Shown here piece after piece: positions 26,510 through 35,905 of a DNA stretch of 64,000 bases; positions within the stretch are counted from its first letter, which is position 1, and every line of letters begins with the position of its first letter. The position numbers were made by a program, and so were the translations under genes. The notes under the pieces were generated by a model. That model was not told the DNA's origin. It saw nothing but the letters and a program-made list of their open reading frames with translations, and did not search any database. Source of the DNA: UBA1573 sp034005165 (GTDB taxonomy: Bacteria; Pseudomonadota; Alphaproteobacteria; Micavibrionales; Micavibrionaceae). The stretch lies in NCBI GenBank assembly GCA_034005165.1, contig JAVEVE010000001.1:620001-684000 (forward strand), read 5' to 3'.

Positions 26510-28291
26510 ATGTCAAAATCCTTATGCGCACTTCTTCTTGTCACAACATCCCTTCTTATTGTCGGATGCGATGACAAATCAACGGAAGATGCAACCGCTG
26601 CGGCTACTGACCAGACACAAAGTATAGTCGGAATTTATGCCCCTCAAGATCTCGAACCTATCCGCAAAACACTGGCAGGAAGTTACCTCGCGGGACAGCA
26701 CGCCCAACTTTCGGGAGACTGGAAAACAGCAGGCGAGTATTTTGATGACCTCATGAAATATTCGCCGGATGATACAAATATCCAAAGCCGCTTAATGGCG
26801 TTATCTCTCGGATCAGGAAACTATGACCGCGCAGTGCTATTGGCTGACAATATTCTGAAGACCAGAAAGGATGACTCTCTAGCCCAATTGATTACCGCGC
26901 TGGATGAGTTCCGTCTCGGGAAATTCCAAGAGGCTGAAGCCCGGATTCTTCAGGTCAAACAGGATGGACTGGGTTCAGCAATTATGCCCCTCATACAAGC
27001 ATGGTGCGAAGCTGGTCTGGGGAAATCAAAAACCGATACATTAAAAGACTCTCCGTCATTCCTATATCAGGCCGTCCTGATTGCAGATTACAACAAGGAC
27101 AAAGAAGGCGTTACAAAGCTTGCCAAGACATATAATTTTACACGCACACCGACTCCGATTTCAGGACTCGAAGATGTCGCAGATGTCTTCGCGAAATACG
27201 GAGAGACCGAAAAAGCCAAAGATATCTATACGTCCTTGAGAAAAGCCTTGCCGGATTCCGCAAACCGCCTGAACGAAAAAATCAAAAATCTATCTGAACA
27301 ACAACCTATAGAAACAGAAACAATCACACCACAAGAAGGATTGGCACGCGCTTTACTTGATACCGCACGCCTCCTTTCAAACGGCTATGAAGAAAGCGCA
27401 ATACTTTTTACCCATATGTCGCGCTTTCTGGACTCCCACAAGCCTGATACACTAGAGCTTCTGGCGCAATTTTCAGCAGACAACAAACAATATGAAAGTG
27501 CCATCACCTATCTGACAAAAATTCAGAATAGTGAGGATAAAGAGTCACAAAACAATATCACCCGCCAAATTGCACTTTTGCTGGAGATGGACAATAAACC
27601 TGACGAAGCCATAAGGATTCTGAAATCACTGGTCGAAACGGGAAATAATATCGAAGCCCAAATCCAGATCGGTGACATCTACCGCCAGAACGAAAACTAT
27701 AAAGATGCATTAAGCGCATATAACAAAGCCGTCGATATGTTGGGGAAAGATGTTCCTCAAGAAAAATGGCAACTCCTGTTCTCACGCGGCATTGCCAATG
27801 AACGAATGAAGAATTGGGATCAGGCTGAAGAAGATCTTCTTAAAGCCCTCTCATATGAACCTGACCAGCCTTACATCCTGAATTACCTTGGCTACACATG
27901 GGCAGATCACGGAAAAAACCTTGATAAAGCCGCAGAAATGATTGAAAAAGCGGCTCTCCTAAAACCGGACGATGGGGCAATTATCGACTCACTCGGCTGG
28001 GTTTATTACCGTATGGGAAAATTCGGAGAGGCTGTTGTTACGCTGGAAAAGGCCGTTGAATTACAACCATATGAATCTGAAATCAACGACCATCTGGGAG
28101 ATGCATATTGGCAAGTAGGACGTAAAAAAGAAGCACGTTTCCAATGGCGCCGTGCAATCAGCTTTACAAAAGACAGTGAGATCATCTCAAAAATAGAAGG
28201 TAAAATCACAAATGGTCTTCCGGCTTCAGACCTTGCAAAAAGCTCGGCCAATGAAGCCCCCCAAGCCAGCACGCTTGTTAAAAACGATTAA
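26510..28291 (+). CDS. TPR-repeat lipoprotein
   Basis: The 593-residue product has a lipoprotein signal peptide with lipobox LIVGC (Cys about residue 20). It consists almost wholly of tetratricopeptide repeats, clearest in the last 220 residues (repeats beginning AQIQIGDIYRQ, WQLLFSRGIANE, PYILNYLGYTWAD, GAIIDSLGWVYYRMG, SEINDHLGDAYWQVG). This layout is common in alphaproteobacterial periplasmic scaffold proteins of unknown function. It is followed 16 bases later by ispE, and the two are probably co-transcribed. Confidence 0.88.
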   Translation: MSKSLCALLLVTTSLLIVGCDDKSTEDATAAATDQTQSIVGIYAPQDLEPIRKTLAGSYLAGQHAQLSGDWKTAGEYFDDLMKYSPDDTNIQSRLMALSLGSGNYDRAVLLADNILKTRKDDSLAQLITALDEFRLGKFQEAEARILQVKQDGLGSAIMPLIQAWCEAGLGKSKTDTLKDSPSFLYQAVLIADYNKDKEGVTKLAKTYNFTRTPTPISGLEDVADVFAKYGETEKAKDIYTSLRKALPDSANRLNEKIKNLSEQQPIETETITPQEGLARALLDTARLLSNGYEESAILFTHMSRFLDSHKPDTLELLAQFSADNKQYESAITYLTKIQNSEDKESQNNITRQIALLLEMDNKPDEAIRILKSLVETGNNIEAQIQIGDIYRQNENYKDALSAYNKAVDMLGKDVPQEKWQLLFSRGIANERMKNWDQAEEDLLKALSYEPDQPYILNYLGYTWADHGKNLDKAAEMIEKAALLKPDDGAIIDSLGWVYYRMGKFGEAVVTLEKAVELQPYESEINDHLGDAYWQVGRKKEARFQWRRAISFTKDSEIISKIEGKITNGLPASDLAKSSANEAPQASTLVKND

Positions 28292-28307
28292 GGACCAAAG
28301 GTGCCAG

Positions 28308-29204
28308 ATGCCAAATACTGCGCCACTCTCCCCGACAAGGTTTGTATCTCCTGCGAAAGTGAATTTGCACCTGCACATCACAGATAAGCGGGATGACGGC
28401 TACCATAAGCTGCACTCATTAGCAGCCTTCACAGATTTCGGGGACACATTGATCCTCACACCATCAAACAACAAACGAACCATATCTGTGAACGGTCAAT
28501 TCTCGGACCAACTTGCCAATCTCGAGCAGCAAGACAATCTGATAGAAAAAGCGCTTCTCCTCTATGAAAAAAGACTTGGGCGCCCTCTCAACTATACGAT
28601 AGCCTTGACTAAAAGAATTCCCACTGGCGGCGGCTTGGGAGGAGGATCAGGAAATGCAGCCTATACCCTGCGCACGATCAAAGACCTGATTGAAGATACA
28701 ATAACAGATTTGAGTGACATCACATCCACACTGGGCAGTGATATAACGGCATTTCTCTACGCCCCTCATTCAGTCATCATGGAAGAAACAGGTAATAAAA
28801 CTTCAACGATTACGCCCTATTTCCCTGACACACCTATTCTACTGGTCAATGGCGGACAGAATTGCCCGACACCAGAAATTTATGCCCGCATGACACCAGA
28901 TGACTACGCACGACCTGTAACTTTTCCACTTGAATTTACTACAGTCGATGACATGGCATATTTCCTCAAATTCAAAACACGAAATTCCATGACACGCGCT
29001 GCATTAGCCTTCGCGCCGGAAATTCAACAAACACTTGATGCTCTTGAAAACCAAAGAAACTGCCAGCTTGCCAGATTATCAGGAAGCGGCTCCACCTGTT
29101 TCGGAATATTCCCGACAGTCTCGGAATCTGTAATGGCAGCAGAACAAATAAAAACAACCCATCCGGATTGGTGGGTTGTTACGACGATATTACGCAGCAA
29201 GTAA
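28308..29204 (+). CDS. ispE: 4-diphosphocytidyl-2-C-methyl-D-erythritol kinase
   Basis: GHMP kinase of the MEP isoprenoid pathway. The 298-residue product has the N-terminal SPAKVNLHLHI with the catalytic Lys, the glycine-rich ATP loop PTGGGLGGGSGNAA, a catalytic Asp in LGSDITAFLY and the C-terminal GSGSTCFGIF. The ATP loop departs from the usual GGGSSDAA in two residues (S to G, D to N). ATG 28308 follows AAAGGTG; the open frame extends upstream into the TPR gene but that part overlaps coding sequence. Confidence 0.95.
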   Translation: MPNTAPLSPTRFVSPAKVNLHLHITDKRDDGYHKLHSLAAFTDFGDTLILTPSNNKRTISVNGQFSDQLANLEQQDNLIEKALLLYEKRLGRPLNYTIALTKRIPTGGGLGGGSGNAAYTLRTIKDLIEDTITDLSDITSTLGSDITAFLYAPHSVIMEETGNKTSTITPYFPDTPILLVNGGQNCPTPEIYARMTPDDYARPVTFPLEFTTVDDMAYFLKFKTRNSMTRAALAFAPEIQQTLDALENQRNCQLARLSGSGSTCFGIFPTVSESVMAAEQIKTTHPDWWVVTTILRSK

Positions 29205-29215
29205 GGGCAAGCCTC

Positions 29216-31582
29216 TTACATCTTGGTGGCAAGAATTTGCACCAATAGAGTTTCATTCGGAATGCCATCCTGCTTCAAGCCATTTTCTCTCTGATAAGCA
29301 GTGATTGCTGATTTTGTTGCATTGGAATTAACTCCGTCAGGCGTACCTTTATAATACCCCAAAGCAGATAATTGCTCTTGAATTTGAAAGATGACTGAAG
29401 AATCAGCCGACTTGGATATAGCACCGGCCGACAGCGCTGGAGTAGAAGAAGAATCTCCAAGCTCCAGATCAGTAACAGAGTGGATATCAGGCAATGTAGG
29501 CTCGCCTTTTGCATTCAAAAATCCGGGTTTACCTTGAGCAACACGATCCACAATCCGTTTCACGTCATCATCGCTCATGCTCAACTGGTTTTGCAATTGG
29601 GATAAGGCATCTTTTGCTTGATCGCTTCCTTTGGCCGCTGCCAAGTAATACCAGAAGACAGCTTCATCAGGCTGGGATTCACCCAACAATCCGTTTTCAT
29701 ACAGTAAACCCAGATTATAGGCCCCTTCAACAATCCCTCCCGAAGCAGCTTTCTGGAAGTACGCAGCAGCAATCTGCGGGTTATACTCTGTGCCAACGCC
29801 TTCAATATAAGCGATTGCAAGATTATACTGGGCTTCAGGATGACTATTAGCAGCAGCGACACGATAAAGATCAATCGCGCGCGCTACATTTTTTTCAACA
29901 CCCAGCCCCTGCTGTGTCAAAACACCAAGATTATACTGGGCGTTGGCAATATTCTGGTGGGCAGATTCGGTAAACCATTTGGCAGCCAGGTCATAATTAA
30001 CCTTCACGCCAGCGTGACCTGCCGTGTAGATTGCGGCTAAATCATGCTGGGCCTTGGCATCCCCTTCAAAGGCCAGATTTTCTATATCCTTAACGGCTTT
30101 CGGCAAAGAAGCGTTTGGCTTGATCCGTGTTTTAACAGACCCTTTTGGAGCTTCGGAATTAAAAACTTCAAGCGCCTTGTCTTCAGCATCAATCGCCTTA
30201 TCAAAATCATTCACATCAATAAATGTATCTTCTGTGATGATTTCAGTCGGATCAACCGAAGACGGTTCAATCTGATTGGCAATTGTTGCAATATTGGCCA
30301 TCAATTCTTCCTGACTTGGAGTTGCAGCCGGAACAAAAGCATGTGCATCATCCGCTATTTCACCAGACACTGAACTGTCCCTGACGTTACTATCCGGAGA
30401 AATCGTACCAGCCCCCTCATCATCAACACTTAAGGAAGAAGAAGATTTATCAGAAGATGGTGTAAAAGAGAGAGACTTGAAATTGATTTGACTTACTAAA
30501 ACACCGGACGCAATAATCAATACGAATAAAGCAATCAGAAATGCCTTATTGCTGATGTCGGCAGCTTTTTGTTGCTGACGAATAGACTCTGCAATATCAG
30601 ACAGAGGTCCGGTATCCGTAGAAATTTTTTCGGCACGCGGTGTCGAGACACGTAGCGTATCGTCACCTGTCCAAGCCTGAGATTGCGGCAAATTAGTCCG
30701 CGCCGCCAAAGCTTGATCTGTCAAAAGAACCAAGGCTTTTGCTTTCAGTGTCTCTTGGGTCTGGGTCAAGGTTTCTTCCATGACTTCCAGCTTACGCACC
30801 AGTCTGGCTTTATCCTGCCCCAATTGCTCTACGCGCTTGGCCAATTTTGAATTTTCAACCAGAGCATCTTCGATGCGAACAATTGCGCTACCAGCTGCGG
30901 TTTCAATACTACTTAACTTGTCTTCTAACTTGCCTTTAAGGATAGCTTGCTCGCTTTGAGCACTTTCAAGAGCCTGACTCTGGGATTTAACAAGAGTCTC
31001 AAGTTCCGCCTGCTTATCAATAAGACTTTGAATAAAATCTTCCTTACCGGAAAGCTTGCCTTGCAGATTTTCGAATGACTTGACGGACTGGGAATTTTTG
31101 TCGTTCAAATCTCCGATTTGCTTGCGGCACGTTTCGACCTCTTTCCAGAGAATTTCACGTTCTTTTTCGCTTTGACGCAAACGCTCACCCAGATCGGTAA
31201 GCAACCGTACGATTTGCAATTGCTGGACAGGGCCGGATGAATTCGGAGAGGAATAGGATGATTTCATTTCCGCCTTCATCAGCTGATCATAAGAGGTCGG
31301 TTTCTCTACCCCTTTATCTTCGGCCCCCATATTATCGACAGACATATCGGTATTCTCGGACGGCGAATTCACCGCATCTCCCGACATGGACGAAGAAACC
31401 AATGTCTCGGGAGCAGTTTCCTGTTCCGCGGGGCTATCATCTCCGTTCACAGCACGCTTAATCGCAACGGGCTGAATAGATTCAACTTCATTTACCCTAG
31501 ACGCGATCCCACCCGCCTGATTAGCGGCACGGCGCGTCACCCAGTCTTGCAGACTGAATTTTTTTCCACTGATGTCATCCAT
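29216..31582 (-). CDS. PodJ-like polar organiser: coiled coil, membrane span, Sel1 repeats, PG-binding domain
   Basis: The 788-residue product has the domain order of Caulobacter PodJ. The N-terminal cytoplasmic half begins FSLQDWVTRRAANQAGG, and coiled coil covers about 115-290. One membrane span lies near 345-366 (ALFVLIIASGVLVSQ). An acidic linker is followed by four Sel1/TPR repeats at about 512-660 and a peptidoglycan_binding_1 domain at the C-terminus (QIQEQLSALGYYKGTPDG). PodJ-type proteins recruit pilus and signalling proteins to a pole. The gene is divergent from chpT. Orthology to PodJ is inferred from architecture; a general Sel1/PG-binding protein is the alternative. Start 31582 has GGTGAG nearby. 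Confidence 0.8.
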   Translation of the reverse strand: MDDISGKKFSLQDWVTRRAANQAGGIASRVNEVESIQPVAIKRAVNGDDSPAEQETAPETLVSSSMSGDAVNSPSENTDMSVDNMGAEDKGVEKPTSYDQLMKAEMKSSYSSPNSSGPVQQLQIVRLLTDLGERLRQSEKEREILWKEVETCRKQIGDLNDKNSQSVKSFENLQGKLSGKEDFIQSLIDKQAELETLVKSQSQALESAQSEQAILKGKLEDKLSSIETAAGSAIVRIEDALVENSKLAKRVEQLGQDKARLVRKLEVMEETLTQTQETLKAKALVLLTDQALAARTNLPQSQAWTGDDTLRVSTPRAEKISTDTGPLSDIAESIRQQQKAADISNKAFLIALFVLIIASGVLVSQINFKSLSFTPSSDKSSSSLSVDDEGAGTISPDSNVRDSSVSGEIADDAHAFVPAATPSQEELMANIATIANQIEPSSVDPTEIITEDTFIDVNDFDKAIDAEDKALEVFNSEAPKGSVKTRIKPNASLPKAVKDIENLAFEGDAKAQHDLAAIYTAGHAGVKVNYDLAAKWFTESAHQNIANAQYNLGVLTQQGLGVEKNVARAIDLYRVAAANSHPEAQYNLAIAYIEGVGTEYNPQIAAAYFQKAASGGIVEGAYNLGLLYENGLLGESQPDEAVFWYYLAAAKGSDQAKDALSQLQNQLSMSDDDVKRIVDRVAQGKPGFLNAKGEPTLPDIHSVTDLELGDSSSTPALSAGAISKSADSSVIFQIQEQLSALGYYKGTPDGVNSNATKSAITAYQRENGLKQDGIPNETLLVQILATKM

Positions 31583-31772
31583 GACGCTCACCATAATCAT
31601 TTTGTATAATCCAGCCAAGAAAAACATGCATCATCTCCCGAATTTTCCACAAAGAAACACCTTGAAACCGTCAGGCCTTGGCAAATCAGCATTTTTCTGC
31701 GAAGCTGTGCACCATACAATTCTCTACTTTACAACACCCCGCTAAGCCACCCGGCAAAAGGTTTTCATAATA

Positions 31773-32432
31773 ATGGATCATTCAACTCAGGACGTAACCC
31801 TGCTCTTGGAATTATTAGCATCACGCATTTGCCATGACCTCGTTTCGCCTGTCGGCGCAATCAACAACGGCATCGAGTTCATGGAAGACATGGCTGGAGA
31901 TCCTGACGGAATCAAACAAGCAACAGACCTGATTGCACATTCTGCGGCATCGGCAGGAGCAAGATTACAAGCCTTTCGGATTGCCTATGGCGCAGGTGGG
32001 CGTGACGGCAACCTGAAAGCGGAAGATATTCAAAAAGCCTTTGGCGCGTTAATTCGCATGGACGGAAAAGTCCGTCAAAGCTGGGACCCATACGGTCCGC
32101 TCGGAATTGATGTCAAAGAAAAGGGTTCATGCAAAGTATTGATGAGCGCACTTCTTTTGGCCCAAGAATGCCTGCCTAAAGGCGGAACAGTTTTTGCCGA
32201 TGCAGGATCAGGAAAAGAATTGATCCTCACCGCAGAGGGAACTGATGCAACCGTAAGAGAAAATGTTGAAAATGCCTTGGCAGGAACAATAGCGCTCACA
32301 GATCTCGATCCGCGCCTTGTTCATCCATACATTCTAGGAGAAAGTGCAAGAAACTATGGATTTTCAGTGAGCCTGCTCGCAACAGAACCAAATAAAGTTA
32401 TCTGGTCATTAAAACAAACTGCCTCAGAATAA
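31773..32432 (+). CDS. chpT: Histidine phosphotransferase ChpT
   Basis: Dimeric phosphotransfer protein relaying phosphate from CckA to CtrA and CpdR in the alphaproteobacterial cell-cycle pathway. The 219-residue product has the phospho-acceptor helix SRICHDLVSPVGAINNG with His near residue 23, then a degenerate histidine-kinase ATPase-like domain to the C-terminus. Length and motif match ChpT. Its partners CckA and CtrA are not in this window. It opens a short plus-strand group with the hydrolase at 32450 (17 bases later). Confidence 0.9.
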   Translation: MDHSTQDVTLLLELLASRICHDLVSPVGAINNGIEFMEDMAGDPDGIKQATDLIAHSAASAGARLQAFRIAYGAGGRDGNLKAEDIQKAFGALIRMDGKVRQSWDPYGPLGIDVKEKGSCKVLMSALLLAQECLPKGGTVFADAGSGKELILTAEGTDATVRENVENALAGTIALTDLDPRLVHPYILGESARNYGFSVSLLATEPNKVIWSLKQTASE

Positions 32433-32449
32433 CATACACGCGTAACCTT

Positions 32450-33490
32450 ATGATTGATTCAACCCACCCGATCCTTTCTCAAGACAGATTCCAGCCTCCA
32501 CCGCATTGGGATTGGAGCTTCCGCGAATTGAGCGGCATAAAAATCCGCTACGGACTTCCCCGTTCAAGAAAAAAATATAATGCCGTGGCCCTCATCCTCG
32601 GTGGGTTGGGTGATTTCGGAGAGCAATATTTCGAACTGGCCAATGATCTGGAACAACGTGACATCAAACCTGTCATTATCGACCTTCCCGGTCAAGGTGG
32701 ATCAGGTCGCTATCTGAAAAACCCCCACAAACGCCACTCCGCAGGTTTTGACCGGCTTTTGACCGACCTGCATATCTTGATTGATGAAATCGTCCTCTCG
32801 ACAGCGATTGACCCAGAAAACAATCACATGAGATTACCGATCATCCTTGTGGCACATTCTCTAGGTGGTCACATCGCGTTACGCTATCTGGCGGAATATA
32901 ATAAAAACTCAAAAAGTCATGACATCTTCTCGGCTGTTGCCATTACCGCACCGATGCTCAAAATTAAAACAATTGAAAAACTCACGGAGCTTATTTCGGC
33001 ACCAACCCTTGCCTTTTTGAAACTCTTTCCGACTGCCTATGTACCGGGCGGATGCAACTGGACCGAACACTATAGAGACCGCCCGGGACTTCAGGGCATA
33101 TTTTCGAGCGACGAACAACGTGCCTCCGTTCAAAAGGCTTTTTTCACACATCCAGAATATGCGCACCTGACCATCGGCAGCCCTACCAATAAATGGCTCT
33201 CGGATGCCGTCAAATCCTGCAAAAAAATGGCAAAGACCGGTTATCTTGAAAGAATAGAAACACCAATTCTGATTGCACTGGCAGGGCAAGACAAGCTGGT
33301 ATCGAATATCGCAATTCGCAGTGCATCTTCCCGCATAAAATCATGTGAATTATTAGAAATTGAAGGCGCCCAACACGAAATCCTGATGGAACAGGATAAA
33401 TACAGGTCCGCTTTTATTGACCGCTTCTTTACTTTTATCGAGAATAATGTTTTTAATAAGCCTGAAAATGGCAAAACCTTTATCGTTTAA
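32450..33490 (+). CDS. Alpha/beta hydrolase (lysophospholipase-like)
   Basis: Serine hydrolase of the Hydrolase_4/PldB-like type. The 346-residue product shows the oxyanion region LILGGLGDFGEQYFE, the nucleophile elbow VAHSLGGHIALRYL (Ser about residue 145), the acid ALAGQDKLVS and the late His in GAQHEILME. The triad is complete. It may hydrolyse monoglycerides or lysophospholipids, but the substrate is inferred. No signal peptide is seen. It follows chpT closely and precedes a 76-residue conserved protein. Confidence 0.87.
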   Translation: MIDSTHPILSQDRFQPPPHWDWSFRELSGIKIRYGLPRSRKKYNAVALILGGLGDFGEQYFELANDLEQRDIKPVIIDLPGQGGSGRYLKNPHKRHSAGFDRLLTDLHILIDEIVLSTAIDPENNHMRLPIILVAHSLGGHIALRYLAEYNKNSKSHDIFSAVAITAPMLKIKTIEKLTELISAPTLAFLKLFPTAYVPGGCNWTEHYRDRPGLQGIFSSDEQRASVQKAFFTHPEYAHLTIGSPTNKWLSDAVKSCKKMAKTGYLERIETPILIALAGQDKLVSNIAIRSASSRIKSCELLEIEGAQHEILMEQDKYRSAFIDRFFTFIENNVFNKPENGKTFIV

Positions 33491-33534
33491 AATCTAGACA
33501 AAAGACCAACATAAGTAGACGGAGCCTCGACACT

Positions 33535-33765
33535 ATGGATATGGACGGAATTTCATTGAATGCCCACCGCTTGAGTGACCGGATTGCATTCGCGCTGGAA
33601 CTGGCTCTGGTACAAAAAGACATCAGAATTGCAGATGTGTTGGTAAACGCTCTGGAATTATCCATGACCCGCAACTCCGGCGGCGGCGATTTTGTGGAAC
33701 GTCGTGACTATCCGCCTGAAATGGAAGCTCTCCTCAAAAAATTGAAAGAGATCAAAGCAGAATAA
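33535..33765 (+). CDS. Small conserved protein of 76 residues
   Basis: The product is mostly helical, with a core LNAHRLSDRIAFALELALVQ, then IADVLVNALELSMTRNSGGGDF, and a charged tail. I recall similar short proteins of unknown function in other alphaproteobacteria, without a family name. It lies 44 bases after the hydrolase gene and converges on ligA, whose end is 7 bases beyond its stop. Confidence 0.7.
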   Translation: MDMDGISLNAHRLSDRIAFALELALVQKDIRIADVLVNALELSMTRNSGGGDFVERRDYPPEMEALLKKLKEIKAE

Positions 33766-33772
33766 AAGCCCG

Positions 33773-35854
33773 CTAGCTCCCGATCAAATCTTTCCATTCC
33801 CGCTCGGTCAGAACACGCACCCCAAGATCTTTAGCTTTGGTGAGCTTTGACCCTGCATCCTCTCCGGCAACGACATAATCCGTCTTGGAAGACACACTTC
33901 CCGCGACTTTCGCACCCAATCCTTCCGCCGTGGCTTTGGCTTCAGCCCTGCTCATCGTGACCAAAGTTCCCGTAAAGACAACTGTCTTACCGGATACAGG
34001 CGTCTCCTTCGTCAGAACGGGTACAAAGCCCTCCACAGTCACTTGCTCCAACAAATCATCCAGAATAGTTTGATTATGCGGCTCTGCAAAAAATCCGACC
34101 AAATCCGCAGCAACGCTTTCCCCGACATCCTGAATATTCAACAAGACCTGATAAGCATCGCCGATACCCTCAGCACACTCATGCATGGAGTGACGCAATG
34201 CTGCTATATTCAAATACGTTTCGGCCAGACGCTTGGCAGTCGCTTCCCCGATTTGCGGAATACCCAATGCATAAATAAAGCGCGGCAAACTAATCACACG
34301 GCGTTTATTGATGGATTCAAACAAATTATTGGCAGAGAGATCCCCCCACCCCGCGCGCTTACGAATTGGCGTCAAACTGCCCTTATCCCGCTCCTCAAGC
34401 CTAAAAATATCGGCAGGCGCTCTAATCAACTCTTCAGCATAAAATTCTTCGATAATTTTAGAGCCGAGGCCCTCAATATCAAACGCCAATCTTGAGACAA
34501 AATGTTTCAACCGCTCAACAGCCTGCGCGGGACAAACCAACCCGCCCGTACACCGCCACACAGCTGCCCCTTCCTCACGCACCGCATGGGAATGACAAAT
34601 CGGACATTCATGCGGAAAATTGAAAGGCTTTGAATCTGGTGCACGCTTATCCTGTAAGACTTCCACGATCTGCGGAATAACATCTCCGGCCCGCTGAACA
34701 ACAACATGGTCACCGACACGAATATCTTTTCTCTGGATTTCATCTTCATTATGAAGCGTCGCGCGAGAAACAACCACGCCACCGACCGTAATCGGCTCAA
34801 GTTCAGCCACAGGCGTCAATGCGCCTGTCCGCCCGACTTGGATAACAATGTCTTTTAAAACCGTTATGGCTTTCTCAGCTGGGAATTTATGCGCTATCGC
34901 CCATCGCGGCGCACGCGCAACGAACCCCAGACGCTCCTGATAGGAAAGCGAATTGACTTTATAAACAACACCGTCAATGTCATAAGGAAGATCAGGACGC
35001 TTTGCTTCCACATCCTTATAATAGGCGAGAATATCCTCAACAGTCTTGCAAACAGCCTGAGGCTCTGCCTGTGCAAATCCCCATAATTTCAACTTTTGAC
35101 GAATACCGTCCTGCGTCTCGGCGATTGGCGCTGACACCTGCCCCAGCGCATAACCGAAAAACCGTAAAGGACGCGCCGCACTCACCTGCGGATTAAGTTG
35201 CCGCACAGATCCTGCCGCCGCATTGCGCGGATTGGCAAAAATCTTGCCGCCCGCTTTTTCCTGCTCGGCATTCAATCGCATAAACTCATCACGCCGCATA
35301 TAGATCTCGCCGCGCACTTCCAAAATATCAGGAACGTCCCCCTCAATCATTTTAGGGACATCGGAAATGGTCCTGACATTCTCTGTAATATCTTCCCCAG
35401 TTGCCCCGTCACCGCGTGTCGCAGCCTGAACAAATCGGCCTTTTTCATAGCGGATCGAACAGGACAGCCCATCAATCTTCGGCTCGGTCACAATCTCAAT
35501 CATGCCTGACGCAGATAACTTCAGAAAATTACGGATACGGTCCATAAAGTCTGACACATCCTGACTCTCGAATGCATTGCCAAGCGAGAGCATCGGCACA
35601 GAATGTTCCAGTGATTTGAATCCCTTAGACGGAGCAGCTCCGACTTTCTGAGAAGGAGATGACTCACTCACCAGATCAGGATACGCCGCCTCGATCTCTT
35701 CCACACGCCGCCGCAATGAATCATACTCTGCATCCGAAACTTTCGGGGCATCATCTTGATAATAGGCTTCATCATGCTGCCTGATCTCGGCAACAAGCTT
35801 GTTGTATTCTGCGACTGTCGCCGCGTCTGCAAAAAGGGAATTCTGACCTGTCAT
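33773..35854 (-). CDS. ligA: NAD-dependent DNA ligase
   Basis: Seals nicks during replication and repair using NAD+. The 693-residue product has every usual domain: the Ia domain, the adenylation domain with the nucleophile in TEPKIDGLSCS (Lys about residue 125), the OB fold, a four-Cys zinc finger (ECPICHSH ... RCTGGLVCPAQ), helix-hairpin-helix repeats and a C-terminal BRCT domain (GKTVVFTGTLVTMSR). Length is normal. It ends the lpxC-bamD-recN-pip-ligA run. Confidence 0.97.
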   Translation of the reverse strand: MTGQNSLFADAATVAEYNKLVAEIRQHDEAYYQDDAPKVSDAEYDSLRRRVEEIEAAYPDLVSESSPSQKVGAAPSKGFKSLEHSVPMLSLGNAFESQDVSDFMDRIRNFLKLSASGMIEIVTEPKIDGLSCSIRYEKGRFVQAATRGDGATGEDITENVRTISDVPKMIEGDVPDILEVRGEIYMRRDEFMRLNAEQEKAGGKIFANPRNAAAGSVRQLNPQVSAARPLRFFGYALGQVSAPIAETQDGIRQKLKLWGFAQAEPQAVCKTVEDILAYYKDVEAKRPDLPYDIDGVVYKVNSLSYQERLGFVARAPRWAIAHKFPAEKAITVLKDIVIQVGRTGALTPVAELEPITVGGVVVSRATLHNEDEIQRKDIRVGDHVVVQRAGDVIPQIVEVLQDKRAPDSKPFNFPHECPICHSHAVREEGAAVWRCTGGLVCPAQAVERLKHFVSRLAFDIEGLGSKIIEEFYAEELIRAPADIFRLEERDKGSLTPIRKRAGWGDLSANNLFESINKRRVISLPRFIYALGIPQIGEATAKRLAETYLNIAALRHSMHECAEGIGDAYQVLLNIQDVGESVAADLVGFFAEPHNQTILDDLLEQVTVEGFVPVLTKETPVSGKTVVFTGTLVTMSRAEAKATAEGLGAKVAGSVSSKTDYVVAGEDAGSKLTKAKDLGVRVLTEREWKDLIGS

Positions 35855-35905
35855 GCCGCCAATGTATCAGGAAACACATAAAGGAAAAGAGAGAATATAA
35901 GAGGA

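Noticed and set aside
29509..29850. Open frame of 113 codons on the plus strand inside the PodJ-like gene
   Set aside because: It is antisense to a gene with clear domains, has no ribosome-binding site and shows no protein-like motif.
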